In this document: positions 54,745-64,000 of the stretch, piece after piece
Layout of the letters: the number at the start of each line of letters is the position of its first letter
Position numbering within the stretch: the first letter of the stretch is position 1
Assembly: GCF_004337365.2 (NCBI RefSeq)
Contig: NZ_CP044016.1
Coordinates: 3,348,001 to 3,412,000, forward strand
Direction: 5' to 3'
Length of the DNA: 64,000 nucleotides
DNA from: Rhizosphaericola mali
Lineage (GTDB): Bacteria; Bacteroidota; Bacteroidia; Chitinophagales; Chitinophagaceae
The notes under the pieces: model-generated
The model's database searches: none
What the model was told of the DNA's origin: nothing
The model's input: the letters and a program-made list of their open reading frames with translations, nothing else
Made by a program: the position numbers and the translations under genes

Positions 54745-55875
54745 TTAATCTTTCTCCACCAATTTTTGCCAATCATTAGCAAACAATGTTTCCGGTAGTT
54801 TATAATATCCTTTAAAATTTTCTTCCGCCGGATGGCCTTTATAAGGAACGTAGTATTCTTCCTCTTTGTCTTTAGGTTTAAATCCAGCATTACGCCAAAA
54901 CAAAGTGTAAGCAATTGGATATTTAGCCAAAAAAGGCGATACCGTCTGCGTAAACCACTTGCGATCTGGGACTTTATTGTATCCCATTTCTGCAACTGCC
55001 ATCATTTTATTATGTTCCGTCGCTATCTGCTGCAACAGTGCCAATTTATGATCCAAATTTTCTCCAAATGCCTTACTATTACTTGGTTCGCCATATTGAT
55101 ACGTATCAAATGATACGACATCTACATAGTCATCTCCAGGATAACCACGTAAAAATTCGGACGCATTTGTAAATCTATCACCCGTATTATAGACGATAAT
55201 TAAATTGTGCAGTTGTCTTTCATTACGTAAATAATCTACCGTAAATCTATATGCAGCTTGCAAATCCTCAGGTGTACATCCTTGTACGCCCCACCAAAAC
55301 CAATTACCTGTCAATTCATGGAATGGACGATACAAAATAGGAATCAATTCACCTTTCTCATCTTTTAAATCTTGTATAAACGCAGCCACTTTATTCAAAT
55401 AAGCAACATAAATAGCATGTTTTTCTCCACCAGGAAGAATTGCCTTCACTGCGCCGGCTGTGGTATCCCAAGCATTCTTACCTGTTACAGGATTATTAAT
55501 ATGCCAACTAATTGTTACTACACTCCTATGTTTATCTGCAAATCGGATATAGTCTTTCATTTTATCAAATGGAACACTATCAATATTGACGTCATGCCCT
55601 AATTCCAAATCAGCCAATTCCCAACCGTACAGCGCCGGATAATCACCGGTTACATCTTTCACATCACTTTTCCCATTTTTGTATTTCCAATGAACTCCAT
55701 AGGCAAGATCATCTTGATGTCCAACTAAGTATTTTTTATGCTGCGTTGTTTTCAGTAAATTATTATACAGTAAAATTGCTTCTTTCGTCGCATGACTATC
55801 ACTTATTTTTTGCGCAAAAACACCATTGCTCATAAAGTAAGCAACTAAAATTATTATGGGAGAAAATATTTTCAT
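54745..55875 (-). CDS. GH26 endo-beta-mannanase
   Basis: A 376-residue secreted enzyme with a signal peptide ending near GVFAQ and one GH26 (clan GH-A) TIM barrel. The acid/base E187 lies in LYRPFHELTGNWFWWG and the nucleophile E296 in MAVAEMGYN. The conserved WHINNP loop is near residue 124. It cuts internal beta-1,4-mannosidic bonds, or releases mannobiose if exo-acting like some Bacteroidota GH26 enzymes. It is the key assignment for calling this a mannan locus. It is tightly packed: 1 nt from GH27 and 23 nt from GH2. Confidence 0.93.
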   Translation of the reverse strand: MKIFSPIIILVAYFMSNGVFAQKISDSHATKEAILLYNNLLKTTQHKKYLVGHQDDLAYGVHWKYKNGKSDVKDVTGDYPALYGWELADLELGHDVNIDSVPFDKMKDYIRFADKHRSVVTISWHINNPVTGKNAWDTTAGAVKAILPGGEKHAIYVAYLNKVAAFIQDLKDEKGELIPILYRPFHELTGNWFWWGVQGCTPEDLQAAYRFTVDYLRNERQLHNLIIVYNTGDRFTNASEFLRGYPGDDYVDVVSFDTYQYGEPSNSKAFGENLDHKLALLQQIATEHNKMMAVAEMGYNKVPDRKWFTQTVSPFLAKYPIAYTLFWRNAGFKPKDKEEEYYVPYKGHPAEENFKGYYKLPETLFANDWQKLVEKD

Positions 55876-55876
55876 A

Positions 55877-57121
55877 CTAGTTCTTTTTGAAACGATACAC
55901 TAATACATCGTGTGCAGGCACAACGACATCCAACGCTTTAGATGTACTTACCACGTTGTCCTTTTTCCACAAATTTGCACCTGTATATTTAGTTGTTTTC
56001 GTGGCAAAATGCTTGTTTGAAAGAGAATCAATATTGTCCAAAGAAGCCCAATTCAACTGTACTTTTTGATCTTTTACACTTCGGTTTAAAAAGCAAACAG
56101 CCCATTCATTATTTACCAATGGTTTAAACCAAACATCCACCCCTTTCGCTAATGTAGTATTCAGTTTATAACCTTGAACACCCAAACTATCTTGATTGAT
56201 CCCAATGACATTTTTATTAGTCAATACTGCTTTTACTTCAGGTGTCATAGTACGCAAATCATTACCCGCAATCAGGGGAGCTGCAATCATTGCCCACATT
56301 GTAAAATGCGCACGATCTTCTCCTTCATTTAATGCACCATTTCCAATTTCCAACATATCTGGATCGTTCCAATGACCAGGACCTGCATATTTACGCAAAC
56401 CTTCTTGTTTGTCTAAAATCTGCATCACGCCAAAGGATTTCCAGGTTCCATGATCCTCAATACAGTCGAAACAATTATAAATATCACCTGTGGTCCTCCA
56501 AAGATGTCCAACATTTTGTCCCCAAACCCATGGACTATCCGTACCCCACTCACAAATACTCAATACGATAGGCTTGCCCGCATTTTTCATTGCTGCAGTG
56601 ATCGTTTTGTATGCGCCTTCGGCTTTCAATCCTTCCGTATTACACCAATCGTATTTCAAATAATCTACGCCCCATTTGGCATACATCAAAGCATCTTGAA
56701 ATTCATATCCACGACTTCCTGGGCGACCGCCGCAAGTCTGTGAACCTGCATCAGAATAAATACCCAATTTCAAACCTTTAGAATGTACATAGTCTGCTAA
56801 GGCCTTGATTCCAGAAGGAAAACGAGCAGAATCTGGATGAATAAAACCCAAACTATCTCGATCTCCATGCCAGCAATCATCAATATTAATGAAACTATAC
56901 CCGGCATCTTTCATACCAGTTGCCACCATAGCATCTGCCATTTCTCGAATCATTTCTTCGTTGACATTACAAGCAAATTTATTCCAACTATTCCAGCCCA
57001 TAGGCGGCGTAAGAGCAAGATTTTGGAATTTAGTATAGTCTTGAACATAATTATTTCCTTGTCCGAAAGAAAAATTCATAATACAAGTGGCAATAGCAAT
57101 CGAAAATATTTTTTTCAACAT
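55877..57121 (-). CDS. GH27 alpha-galactosidase
   Basis: A 414-residue exported enzyme (signal peptide to about SFGQ). The start of the barrel has the family signature LTPPMGWNSWNKF (38-50) and NIDDCWH (79-85). D158 in YLKYDWCN is the nucleophile and D213 in RTTGDIYN is the acid/base. A C-terminal beta domain follows from about residue 320. It removes alpha-1,6-galactosyl branches from galacto(gluco)mannan so that GH26 and GH3 can act on the backbone. Confidence 0.94.
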   Translation of the reverse strand: MLKKIFSIAIATCIMNFSFGQGNNYVQDYTKFQNLALTPPMGWNSWNKFACNVNEEMIREMADAMVATGMKDAGYSFINIDDCWHGDRDSLGFIHPDSARFPSGIKALADYVHSKGLKLGIYSDAGSQTCGGRPGSRGYEFQDALMYAKWGVDYLKYDWCNTEGLKAEGAYKTITAAMKNAGKPIVLSICEWGTDSPWVWGQNVGHLWRTTGDIYNCFDCIEDHGTWKSFGVMQILDKQEGLRKYAGPGHWNDPDMLEIGNGALNEGEDRAHFTMWAMIAAPLIAGNDLRTMTPEVKAVLTNKNVIGINQDSLGVQGYKLNTTLAKGVDVWFKPLVNNEWAVCFLNRSVKDQKVQLNWASLDNIDSLSNKHFATKTTKYTGANLWKKDNVVSTSKALDVVVPAHDVLVYRFKKN

Positions 57122-57131
57122 AAAATATAGT

Positions 57132-59405
57132 TTATTTGGTTAGTTCAAATGAAGAAGATAAAACATCTTTAGAATTTCCTCCGACAAATACTTCAAATTT
57201 TCCAGGTTCCAATACAGAGTCGCCTGACATATTATAGTATTCCAATTCCTTTGAACCAATTGTAAAGGTCAATGTAGTTGATGCACCTTTTTTCAATAAA
57301 GTTTTTTGAAATCCTTTTAATTCTTTTACTGGTCGTATGACGGATGCCGCAACATCTCTGATATATAATTGGGAAATTTCTGTACCATCATAATTTCCTG
57401 TATTTTTCAACTCTACGGTCACTATTAATTTCTCATTCTTATTAATAAAAGTTTTGTTCAATTTCAAATTACTATATTCAAATGTAGAATAACTTAATCC
57501 AAAACCAAATGGAAATAATGGATCACGAGGAATGTCCCGGTAACGACTATACCAATTGCCGGCATCGTCTGTAGGATTAGGGCGACCTGTATTGAAATGA
57601 TTATAATAAACAGGTATTTGTCCGACCGCATAAGGGAAACTCATTACTGTTTTTGCACTTGGATTATGTGTTCCGTCTAAAATATTAGTAATGGCATTTC
57701 CAGTTTCCGTACCCAAAATCCAACTATAAATTACCGCATCTACATAAGGTAAAATATCCGTTAAAATTAATGGTCTACCTGCAGATATAACTGCAACGAT
57801 TGGCTTTCCTGTCTTCTTTAATGCTTTTAATAGCTCAACTTGATTTTCAGGAATAATCGGATTAGCCAAAGATCTATCTTCCCCTGCCATTTTTCCAGAA
57901 ATACCAATATTTACAACTACAGCATCACTATTATTTGCTAATGCGACGGCATCATTTATATAGTTGGCGCTTGATTTTACATCCAAACTATATCCCGGTG
58001 CATATTGAACATTCGATTTGTATTTATTTTCCAAACCTTCTTTTAGAGAAATAGCATCTTTGGCATCACCTTGTCCAATCCAGAAATCAAACATATCGTC
58101 GTGGCTTGCGGCCAATTCGCCAATCAGAGCAATTTTCTTTTGAGAAATATTTAGTGGTAAAACATTGTTGTCATTTTTCAATAATACAATAGAACCTTCT
58201 GCGGCTTTTAAAGCTTCGCTCTTATTTCCATCCGTAAAAATCTCATTTGACTCTCTTTCTTTATTACAGAATTTATAAGGATCATCAAAAAGACCTAATT
58301 TGAATTTGGCCTCCAAAATTTTACCTACGGCATAATTGAGTTCATTTTCTGTAATTTTCCCTTCTTTGATTAATTCAGGAATAAATTTTACCATACCACG
58401 CGTTTCCATATCCATCATAGAACCGGCTTTGAAGGCTTTATAAATTGCTTCTTTAGTATCGCTTGCAGCACCCCAAGTTACCATTTCTCCAAAGGAATTC
58501 CAGTCGCTCACTAGAAAGCCTCCAAAATTCCACTTGTTTTTCAAAACATCAGTAATCAAATATTTACTTGCACTCACTGGTTCTCCTTCAAAGGTTGTAA
58601 AGCCATTCATTACCGTTACTGCACCAGCCTCAACAGCAGCTTTGTATGGCGGTAAATATTTATTCCATAGTTGAAATCTGGAGACATCCGTAAAATTGTA
58701 TTCACGTCCACTTTCTACCGTCCCATAAGCTGCAAAATGTTTGACACAGGCCAACAAATTATCATTAGACAAATCGCCTTGTGTACCTTTCACACGAGCA
58801 GCAGAAACCAAAGCTCCGTACCAAGGATCTTCGCCAATACCTTCCATCACACGTCCCCAGCGAGGATCATTGCTGATATCACACATCGGAGCAAATGCCC
58901 AATGAATACCTGCAGCCGAAGCTTCTGAAGCCGCAACTGCTGAGTTCTTTTCAATTTGAGGCAAATCCCAACTACAAGCTTCCGCCAATGGAATAGGGAA
59001 AATCGTTTTATAACCGTGAATCACATCATATCCAAATAACAACGGAATACCTAAACGACTTTTTTCTACAGCAATTTTTTGGATAGCCATAGTTTCATCT
59101 ACACCAATGACATTTAACATAGAACCGACTTGTCCGGAAGCAACTGCATCCATCTTACCCTTTTGTCCCTCATCATTTAAGGCAGGCCCGGTAAACGCAC
59201 CACCATTGATTTGGTTAAGCTGTCCGGCCTTTTCCGCTATTGTCATTTTTCCTAAAAGATCTTGAACTCTTTCTGATGTAGGTTTATGCTGATTCATATA
59301 AATTGCTGTCTTGTTTTTCGTTTGAGCCAATGAGGTAGATACTTGTGTAAATGACAAAATACCCATCATTAATATTGTTGTTTTATTCATATTGCGACGC
59401 TTCAT
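57132..59405 (-). CDS. GH3 beta-glucosidase (BglX-like)
   Basis: A 757-residue exported enzyme. TIM barrel (about 45-370) with KHFAAYG and the nucleophile D301 in GGFLVSDWNSF, alpha/beta sandwich (about 395-610) with the Glu-containing ISGKMAGEDRSL loop, and a C-terminal fibronectin-like domain (about 650-757). The length and order match BglX. Here it should take terminal beta-glucose from glucomannan oligosaccharides. ATG 59390 is an alternative start that gives a better signal peptide. Confidence 0.92.
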   Translation of the reverse strand: MKRRNMNKTTILMMGILSFTQVSTSLAQTKNKTAIYMNQHKPTSERVQDLLGKMTIAEKAGQLNQINGGAFTGPALNDEGQKGKMDAVASGQVGSMLNVIGVDETMAIQKIAVEKSRLGIPLLFGYDVIHGYKTIFPIPLAEACSWDLPQIEKNSAVAASEASAAGIHWAFAPMCDISNDPRWGRVMEGIGEDPWYGALVSAARVKGTQGDLSNDNLLACVKHFAAYGTVESGREYNFTDVSRFQLWNKYLPPYKAAVEAGAVTVMNGFTTFEGEPVSASKYLITDVLKNKWNFGGFLVSDWNSFGEMVTWGAASDTKEAIYKAFKAGSMMDMETRGMVKFIPELIKEGKITENELNYAVGKILEAKFKLGLFDDPYKFCNKERESNEIFTDGNKSEALKAAEGSIVLLKNDNNVLPLNISQKKIALIGELAASHDDMFDFWIGQGDAKDAISLKEGLENKYKSNVQYAPGYSLDVKSSANYINDAVALANNSDAVVVNIGISGKMAGEDRSLANPIIPENQVELLKALKKTGKPIVAVISAGRPLILTDILPYVDAVIYSWILGTETGNAITNILDGTHNPSAKTVMSFPYAVGQIPVYYNHFNTGRPNPTDDAGNWYSRYRDIPRDPLFPFGFGLSYSTFEYSNLKLNKTFINKNEKLIVTVELKNTGNYDGTEISQLYIRDVAASVIRPVKELKGFQKTLLKKGASTTLTFTIGSKELEYYNMSGDSVLEPGKFEVFVGGNSKDVLSSSFELTK

Positions 59406-59420
59406 TAGTAAATAATAAAA

Positions 59421-60488
59421 CTATAAAATACCTTTTGTATTTTTAATGTATCGAACTAATAAATCCGATATTTCCTTATTTTCAACTACAGATGGATGAT
59501 AATCACAACCACCATTGTAGCTTTTTTCAAATGTATAGCTATATAAATTCTTTAATCCGTTCGCATTTCCTTTCTCAATAACGTCTTTAATTTCTTCTTT
59601 CAAAAATGCACGCAACTTAGCATCTGCCATAGGTGAAGTAAGTAAGACAATTGGTTGATTTGCATATTTAGTACGTAATTGTTTCAAAAAGGAAATATAG
59701 TTTTCATAGAACGTGATTTTATCCTGAATACCATCGTTTTGTCCTAAACAAACAAAAACCACATTGGGAAGAATAGAAAAATCCCAAGATAGAGAATCGT
59801 TTCGCATATCCATTTTATCCCAAACCTGTGGTATAATAATTTTCATATCGCAACAACTATGCATCAAACCAATACCAGAAACCGAACTTAAAACCCAGTC
59901 AGCATCTAGCTTGCGAGCTGTTTGCGCACCATAGCTCATGTACGCGTTGTGTTGATCTTCCCAACGACCCTTACCACAACCTACAGAAGAGGTATCACTT
60001 GAGGCTCCACAAGTAATAGAATCGCCCCAGAATTCAAATAATTTTCCTTTACGTTTAGGTGTGTTGAGTAATTGATCCACTATAATACCATTGACACCAA
60101 CATATCCAATACCTGTCTCTGTATCCTTACAAATTATCGCCTGATGAATATTTCTTTTATAGGAAGGGATGACATTTATCGTATCAACTTTATTATTTAA
60201 TCGTAAACGGATTGGCTGGTCATTATCGACTTGTATTTCGATATAATTATGTTCAACACCGTAGCGCAACTCATCCTCTAATATCACCTTACAAGTATCA
60301 CCACTAAAAGCGAATCTAAAATAAGCTCCAGCAGTCCATAGTCTGGGCTGACTATTTAATATCTCGACCCGACCCATATATAAAAGATGCGTATCATTTC
60401 CTTTATAAAAGCTAGCTTTTGCAAAAGTTGTAAATCCAAAACTAATCAGGCAAAATATCATCAAAGACAAAACTATCTTTATTTTCAT
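59421..60488 (-). CDS. CE2-type SGNH acetylesterase
   Basis: A 355-residue exported esterase. An N-terminal beta jelly roll (about 30-145) precedes an SGNH domain, the CE2 layout. S157 in FWGDSITCG is the nucleophile, with the GQND block in VCLGQNDG and H331 in CDYHPS. CE2 enzymes remove 6-O-acetyl groups from mannan and other plant polysaccharides. It lies 6 nt after the epimerase gene and 15 nt before GH3, so it is an operon member. Confidence 0.87.
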   Translation of the reverse strand: MKIKIVLSLMIFCLISFGFTTFAKASFYKGNDTHLLYMGRVEILNSQPRLWTAGAYFRFAFSGDTCKVILEDELRYGVEHNYIEIQVDNDQPIRLRLNNKVDTINVIPSYKRNIHQAIICKDTETGIGYVGVNGIIVDQLLNTPKRKGKLFEFWGDSITCGASSDTSSVGCGKGRWEDQHNAYMSYGAQTARKLDADWVLSSVSGIGLMHSCCDMKIIIPQVWDKMDMRNDSLSWDFSILPNVVFVCLGQNDGIQDKITFYENYISFLKQLRTKYANQPIVLLTSPMADAKLRAFLKEEIKDVIEKGNANGLKNLYSYTFEKSYNGGCDYHPSVVENKEISDLLVRYIKNTKGIL

Positions 60489-60494
60489 ACGTAA

Positions 60495-61691
60495 TTATTT
60501 TGTGCGTCTAATAATTTCCATACATGCACGTCCATTGTGATAAGGACATTTCCAAAATCCCGCTTTATCCTCTTCTTGCATAGCGAATCCATCTTGATCA
60601 ACCCCCCAAATCCATTCGCCATTTTTATAGTCAATTATTTTATTTTCAATAAAAGACCATGACGCTTTTGCACTATCCAAATATTTCACATCATTAGAAA
60701 TTTGATAGACATTAAAAAAACCGACTACTGATTCCGCTTGTGGCCACCAATGCTTTTGGTAAACCCATTTTTCACCATCCTTTTCATACCAAAGTCCCCC
60801 GTCAACATCTATAGCTTCAGCGATTGCATCCGTCAATGCAAGTGCAATTTTCTTGGTTTTGGCAACCCATTCTTCCTCTTCAACTATTTCAGCAGCTTCT
60901 TGCAATAGCCAACCCGCTTCTATATCATGTCCATAAGAAATGATATCATGATGATTTTCCCATTTTTCATTGAAGAATAGAATCAAATGTTTGGAAGACG
61001 CATCATAAATATGTTGTTCAAAATTTTCCAATAAATGGATAATTTGTTTCTTTAGCTTTTCATCTTTCCATACACGATACAATGCCGCATAGCCTTCTAT
61101 TATATGCAGGTGCGTATTCATTGTTTTCTTTTCATTCTCATCTTTGTCACTTAGACGAAGATCTGTTTCCAATACCCACTCTTGTGTAAAGGCTTCAAAA
61201 TAACCTCCAAACTCTGCATCGAAACTATATTTTTCAATTAATTCAAATAAATCTTTTGCTAGAGATAAGGCATTTTCATTTGCGGTAGCAATATAAAATT
61301 CACTTAGTGCATAGATCATAAATGCCTGACCATAAATTTGCTTACGTGTTTTTAATGGTTGGCCATTATAGTCTACACTCCAGTACACACCTCCATATTG
61401 TGCGTCGATAAAATACTTTTGAATATAGTCCCATGCATATTCAGCCATTTGTAAATAGGAATTATCTTTGGTCAAATTATAAGCAGCACTATATGTCCAA
61501 AGAATGCGTGCATTCAACACACCACCCTTTTCCGCCTCTGAAATCAATTGATCTTTACCATTAATCTCACCATAAAATCCACCATTAGTATTGTCCTTCA
61601 TTTTGGTCGTCCAATAGTCTAATATGGAAATTAATTCTTTGGAAGTATGACTTTTTAACCATTCAATATTCTGCTCAACAATGTAACTCAT
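60495..61691 (-). CDS. AGE-family cellobiose/mannobiose 2-epimerase
   Basis: A 398-residue cytoplasmic (alpha/alpha)6 barrel enzyme without signal peptide. Landmarks are GGVLNARILWTYSAAY (about 56-71), TMNTHLHIIEGYA (about 190-202) with catalytic histidines, SYGHDIEAGWLL (about 253-264) and 'KHWWPQAESVVGF' (about 327-339). It should convert beta-1,4-mannobiose to mannosylglucose (and cellobiose to glucosylmannose). The GH130_1 gene next to it consumes that product, which strongly supports the assignment over N-acetylglucosamine 2-epimerase. Confidence 0.92.
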   Translation of the reverse strand: MSYIVEQNIEWLKSHTSKELISILDYWTTKMKDNTNGGFYGEINGKDQLISEAEKGGVLNARILWTYSAAYNLTKDNSYLQMAEYAWDYIQKYFIDAQYGGVYWSVDYNGQPLKTRKQIYGQAFMIYALSEFYIATANENALSLAKDLFELIEKYSFDAEFGGYFEAFTQEWVLETDLRLSDKDENEKKTMNTHLHIIEGYAALYRVWKDEKLKKQIIHLLENFEQHIYDASSKHLILFFNEKWENHHDIISYGHDIEAGWLLQEAAEIVEEEEWVAKTKKIALALTDAIAEAIDVDGGLWYEKDGEKWVYQKHWWPQAESVVGFFNVYQISNDVKYLDSAKASWSFIENKIIDYKNGEWIWGVDQDGFAMQEEDKAGFWKCPYHNGRACMEIIRRTK

Positions 61692-61727
61692 TTCAAAAGT
61701 ATTTTATCTTAACCCAACTATAGTATC

Positions 61728-62900
61728 TTAATACAAACCTTTATTTTCCTCTACAATTTCCAATATATTTTCTACCGAAGCATTGGAATAATAATCATCA
61801 GCTGGCGTATGCATAACATAGTCCACTAATTGATCAATAGAAGAAGTTGCCACATGCATACGTGTATCCGAAGAAGCATAATAGATAAATACTTTGCCAT
61901 CATCATCCGCAATCCAACCATTTGTGAATAGTACATTGGAAACATCTCCCACTCTTTCGATTCCTTGCGGTGCCATAAAAAAGCCACCCGGATTGTAGAT
62001 TACTTTGGATGGATCTTTTAAATCCGTCATGAACATATATAAAACATAACGAAGACCAGCGGCAGAATTACGAACACCGTGTGCTAATTGCAACCAACCC
62101 TTTTCGGTTTTAATAGGAGCTGGACCCATACCATTTTTAGCCTCGTAAACAGTATGATAACGTCTAGCATGTACGATAACTTCATGATCAATCACTGCAT
62201 GTTTTACATCAGCAGCTAACCCAAAACCGATTCCACCACCACTTCCGGTGTCGATAAATCCATCTTGAGGACGTGTGTAAAATGCATATTTCCCATCAAT
62301 AAATTCTGGATGTATTACGACATTACGTTGCTGAGGTGACGGTGTTTTAAGATCATCTAATCGTTCCCATGTCAACAAATCTTTAGTCCGAACAATCCCA
62401 CATTGGGCCACTGCAGAGGACTGATCTGAAGCCGGAGCCGAAGGATCTTTACTTTCTACACAGAATGTACCATAAATATAACCATCCTCGTGTTGTACCA
62501 AACGCATATCATAATAGTTCGTTTCATTAGAATTACCACCAGGAATCAAAATTGGCTTTTCCCAGAAACGGAAATTGTCTACACCATTAGGACTTTCTGC
62601 TATTGCAAAAAAAGACTTTCGGTCATTGCCTTCCACACGAGCGACCATTATATAATTACCCTTGAACTTAATCGCACCTGCATTAAATGCAGCATTGATA
62701 CCAAAACGCTCTTCAAACAAAGGATTCGTATTTTCATTCAAATCATATTTCCAAAAATATGGGGCGTGATCCCCTGTCAGTACAGGATGTACATATCTAT
62801 CATAAATACCGTTACTCAAAGACTCTTTTTCATTCTTCTTTGTAATCAATGCTTCGTATGCGTCAATCACAGATTTTTTCCTTGTTTCGAAAATGCTCAT
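61728..62900 (-). CDS. 4-O-beta-D-mannosyl-D-glucose phosphorylase (GH130_1)
   Basis: A 390-residue cytoplasmic five-bladed propeller enzyme. The catalytic aspartate is D131 in [12 protein letters not shown], the same number as in the Bacteroides fragilis enzyme as I recall it. The motifs [37 protein letters not shown] and [17 protein letters not shown] are all typical of GH130_1. It uses phosphate to split mannosylglucose into mannose-1-phosphate and glucose, saving ATP. It is 36 nt upstream of the epimerase gene and 21 nt after the symporter. Confidence 0.95.
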   Translation of the reverse strand: MSIFETRKKSVIDAYEALITKKNEKESLSNGIYDRYVHPVLTGDHAPYFWKYDLNENTNPLFEERFGINAAFNAGAIKFKGNYIMVARVEGNDRKSFFAIAESPNGVDNFRFWEKPILIPGGNSNETNYYDMRLVQHEDGYIYGTFCVESKDPSAPASDQSSAVAQCGIVRTKDLLTWERLDDLKTPSPQQRNVVIHPEFIDGKYAFYTRPQDGFIDTGSGGGIGFGLAADVKHAVIDHEVIVHARRYHTVYEAKNGMGPAPIKTEKGWLQLAHGVRNSAAGLRYVLYMFMTDLKDPSKVIYNPGGFFMAPQGIERVGDVSNVLFTNGWIADDDGKVFIYYASSDTRMHVATSSIDQLVDYVMHTPADDYYSNASVENILEIVEENKGLY

Positions 62901-62921
62901 AAAAATTGCTGCTTTAAAAAA

Positions 62922-64000
62922 TTATTGTTGATTCGATTGTCTTTTTATATTTAGTTCGGATGTAATATTTTCTAACTTATTTTCTGTCAAAGGGTAAAAA
63001 AAGATAAAAGCCATAGATAAAAGTGCACCTGCGGCCGGCAGGAAACTCAGCATCCAACGGATACCTATCAAGGCAGAACTATTTTGTATGGAATTTGCTT
63101 TAAAACCAAAATAAGAAAGCAACCAACCCGTCAATGCGCCTCCTAGAGCCCAACCTAATTTCTGTGACATAGAGGAAGCTGAAAATACTAAGCCCGTTGC
63201 GCGGCGGCCTTGTTTCCATTCGGAATAATCTGCAGTATCCGCATACATGGACCACAACAGCGGGAAGATCGCTCCTGCACAAATGCTAATTAAAAATTGC
63301 AATAGCACTAGCATAGTCACATTGTCCTTTGGTATAAAGTAAAAAACGATACTCAAAAAAGCCGCCACTAACATTGCCAAAAAGAATGTTCTTTTTTTGC
63401 CAAGTTTATTGGAAATTGGCGTTGCAGAGACAACACCGACAATATTGGCCGCCTGACCGATAACCAAGTATAATGAAGTCAAAGACATCGTCATACCAAA
63501 GATGTGTGCATTATTTGCATCAGATTCTCCCACAAAATATTTGAAATAATAAATCGCGCCTCCATCCCTAATTGTATTAAACAGTAGTGTAGCGACACCT
63601 GCACCCAATAATATCCACCAAGGTTTATTTGCCAACAAATCAGCAATATCTTCTTTGAGTTCCGTTTTGTTTTCAGCAATAGGTTTAATTCGCTCTTTCG
63701 TTCCAGCAAAACACCCCCAGAACAACAACGTAGTGACCACCCCAAAAATAATGATTGTGTAAAACCAGCCATGAGATGAAGTCAATGTTCCGTCTCCCAT
63801 AGTTTTCACCAATGGTTCTATCGCCCACAATGCAATTAAACTACCTGCAAATGCAAAAACCATTCGATAAGAAGCAAGCGTTGTCCTCATTTTACCATCC
63901 GAAGACATAACACCGAGTAGTGACGCATAAGGAACATTAATCAAAGAATAGACCATCATCATTAAGGAATAAGTAATATAAGCATATACCAACTTACCTG
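62922..64000 (-). CDS. GPH-family sugar:cation symporter (MFS), N-terminus beyond the window
   Basis: About 359 codons are visible and the frame stays open to the right edge, so the first helices lie outside; the TTG at 63992 is an internal leucine, not a start. About ten membrane helices remain. The NVPYASLLGVMSSDGK stretch (near the visible start) matches the NxPYGxL-type loop of glycoside-pentoside-hexuronide symporters. Next to the GH130_1 and epimerase genes it should carry mannobiose or related disaccharides into the cytoplasm. Confidence 0.88.
   Translation of the reverse strand, partial: GKLVYAYITYSLMMMVYSLINVPYASLLGVMSSDGKMRTTLASYRMVFAFAGSLIALWAIEPLVKTMGDGTLTSSHGWFYTIIIFGVVTTLLFWGCFAGTKERIKPIAENKTELKEDIADLLANKPWWILLGAGVATLLFNTIRDGGAIYYFKYFVGESDANNAHIFGMTMSLTSLYLVIGQAANIVGVVSATPISNKLGKKRTFFLAMLVAAFLSIVFYFIPKDNVTMLVLLQFLISICAGAIFPLLWSMYADTADYSEWKQGRRATGLVFSASSMSQKLGWALGGALTGWLLSYFGFKANSIQNSSALIGIRWMLSFLPAAGALLSMAFIFFYPLTENKLENITSELNIKRQSNQQ

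Noticed and set aside
54729-54995. 88-codon minus-strand frame overlapping the GH26 end
   Set aside because: It is out of frame inside the GH26 coding region and has no domain; the GH26 frame is complete without it.

Overview
The window looks like chromosomal DNA from a low-GC member of the Bacteroidota, most likely the family Chitinophagaceae. Four SusC/SusD outer-membrane uptake pairs, two ECF-sigma/FecR pairs, lipoproteins with Bacteroidota-style signal peptides, TAnnTTTG-type -7 boxes and an ATP synthase a subunit with a long secreted N-terminal extension all point there. I do not claim a genus. I saw no rRNA, tRNA, CRISPR array, transposase or phage structural gene.

Layout. (1) 1-2390: ATP synthase F0 genes atpB-atpE-atpF-atpH on the minus strand, with atpH cut by the left edge. 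(2) 2477-5971: a DUF1634/TauE membrane pair, a cupin-8/JmjC-type protein and a secreted TlpA-type thioredoxin. (3) 6220-11546: SusC, an SusD-like_2 lipoprotein and a DUF1735 lipoprotein, divergent from a secreted PHB-depolymerase-like esterase (12036-12830). (4) 12896-20723: ECF sigma, FecR, SusC, SusD and a secreted endonuclease/exonuclease/phosphatase (EEP) protein. (5) 20904-35679: the most unusual block. It combines a third SusC/SusD pair, a DUF5690 membrane carrier, a PbfA-like PLP enzyme, an XRE-cupin regulator, an ectophosphodiesterase with a PA14 domain, a Tat-type phospholipase C, a TIGR03364-type FAD oxidoreductase and a PhnX-like HAD hydrolase. I read it as a scavenging system for aminophosphonate lipids or glycans. 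(6) 36064-47339: ECF sigma, FecR, SusC, SusD, a GDPD/PI-PLC-like enzyme, an atypical lipid phosphatase, a GH89 alpha-N-acetylglucosaminidase with a 1-nt frameshift, and a transmembrane HGSNAT-like acetyltransferase. I infer an alpha-glucosaminyl inositol-phospholipid (GPI- or GIPC-like) target. (7) 47729-49186: three small proteins, two of them probable DNA binders. (8) 49241-50493: a broken Nramp-type transporter gene. (9) 50599-64000: a mannan (galactoglucomannan) utilisation locus with an SGNH esterase, GH2, GH26, GH27, GH3, a CE2 esterase, an AGE-family 2-epimerase, GH130 phosphorylase and a GPH symporter that runs off the right edge.

How the genes work together. In the mannan locus, GH26, GH27, GH3, GH2 and the esterases trim acetylated galactoglucomannan. 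The GPH symporter imports disaccharides, the epimerase converts mannobiose to mannosylglucose, and GH130_1 phosphorolyses it. In block 5, secreted phospholipase C and phosphodiesterase could release 2-aminoethylphosphonate-type headgroups. SusCD and the DUF5690 carrier could take them in. The PLP lyase or FAD oxidase would make an aldehyde that the HAD enzyme cleaves at the C-P bond. In block 6 the acetyltransferase and GH89 are adjacent and reproduce the lysosomal HGSNAT/NAGLU pair, but with lipid-phosphate enzymes instead of sulfatases. Regions 4, 5 and 6 together suggest an island for harvesting the headgroups of eukaryotic membrane lipids. That reading is an inference from gene content.
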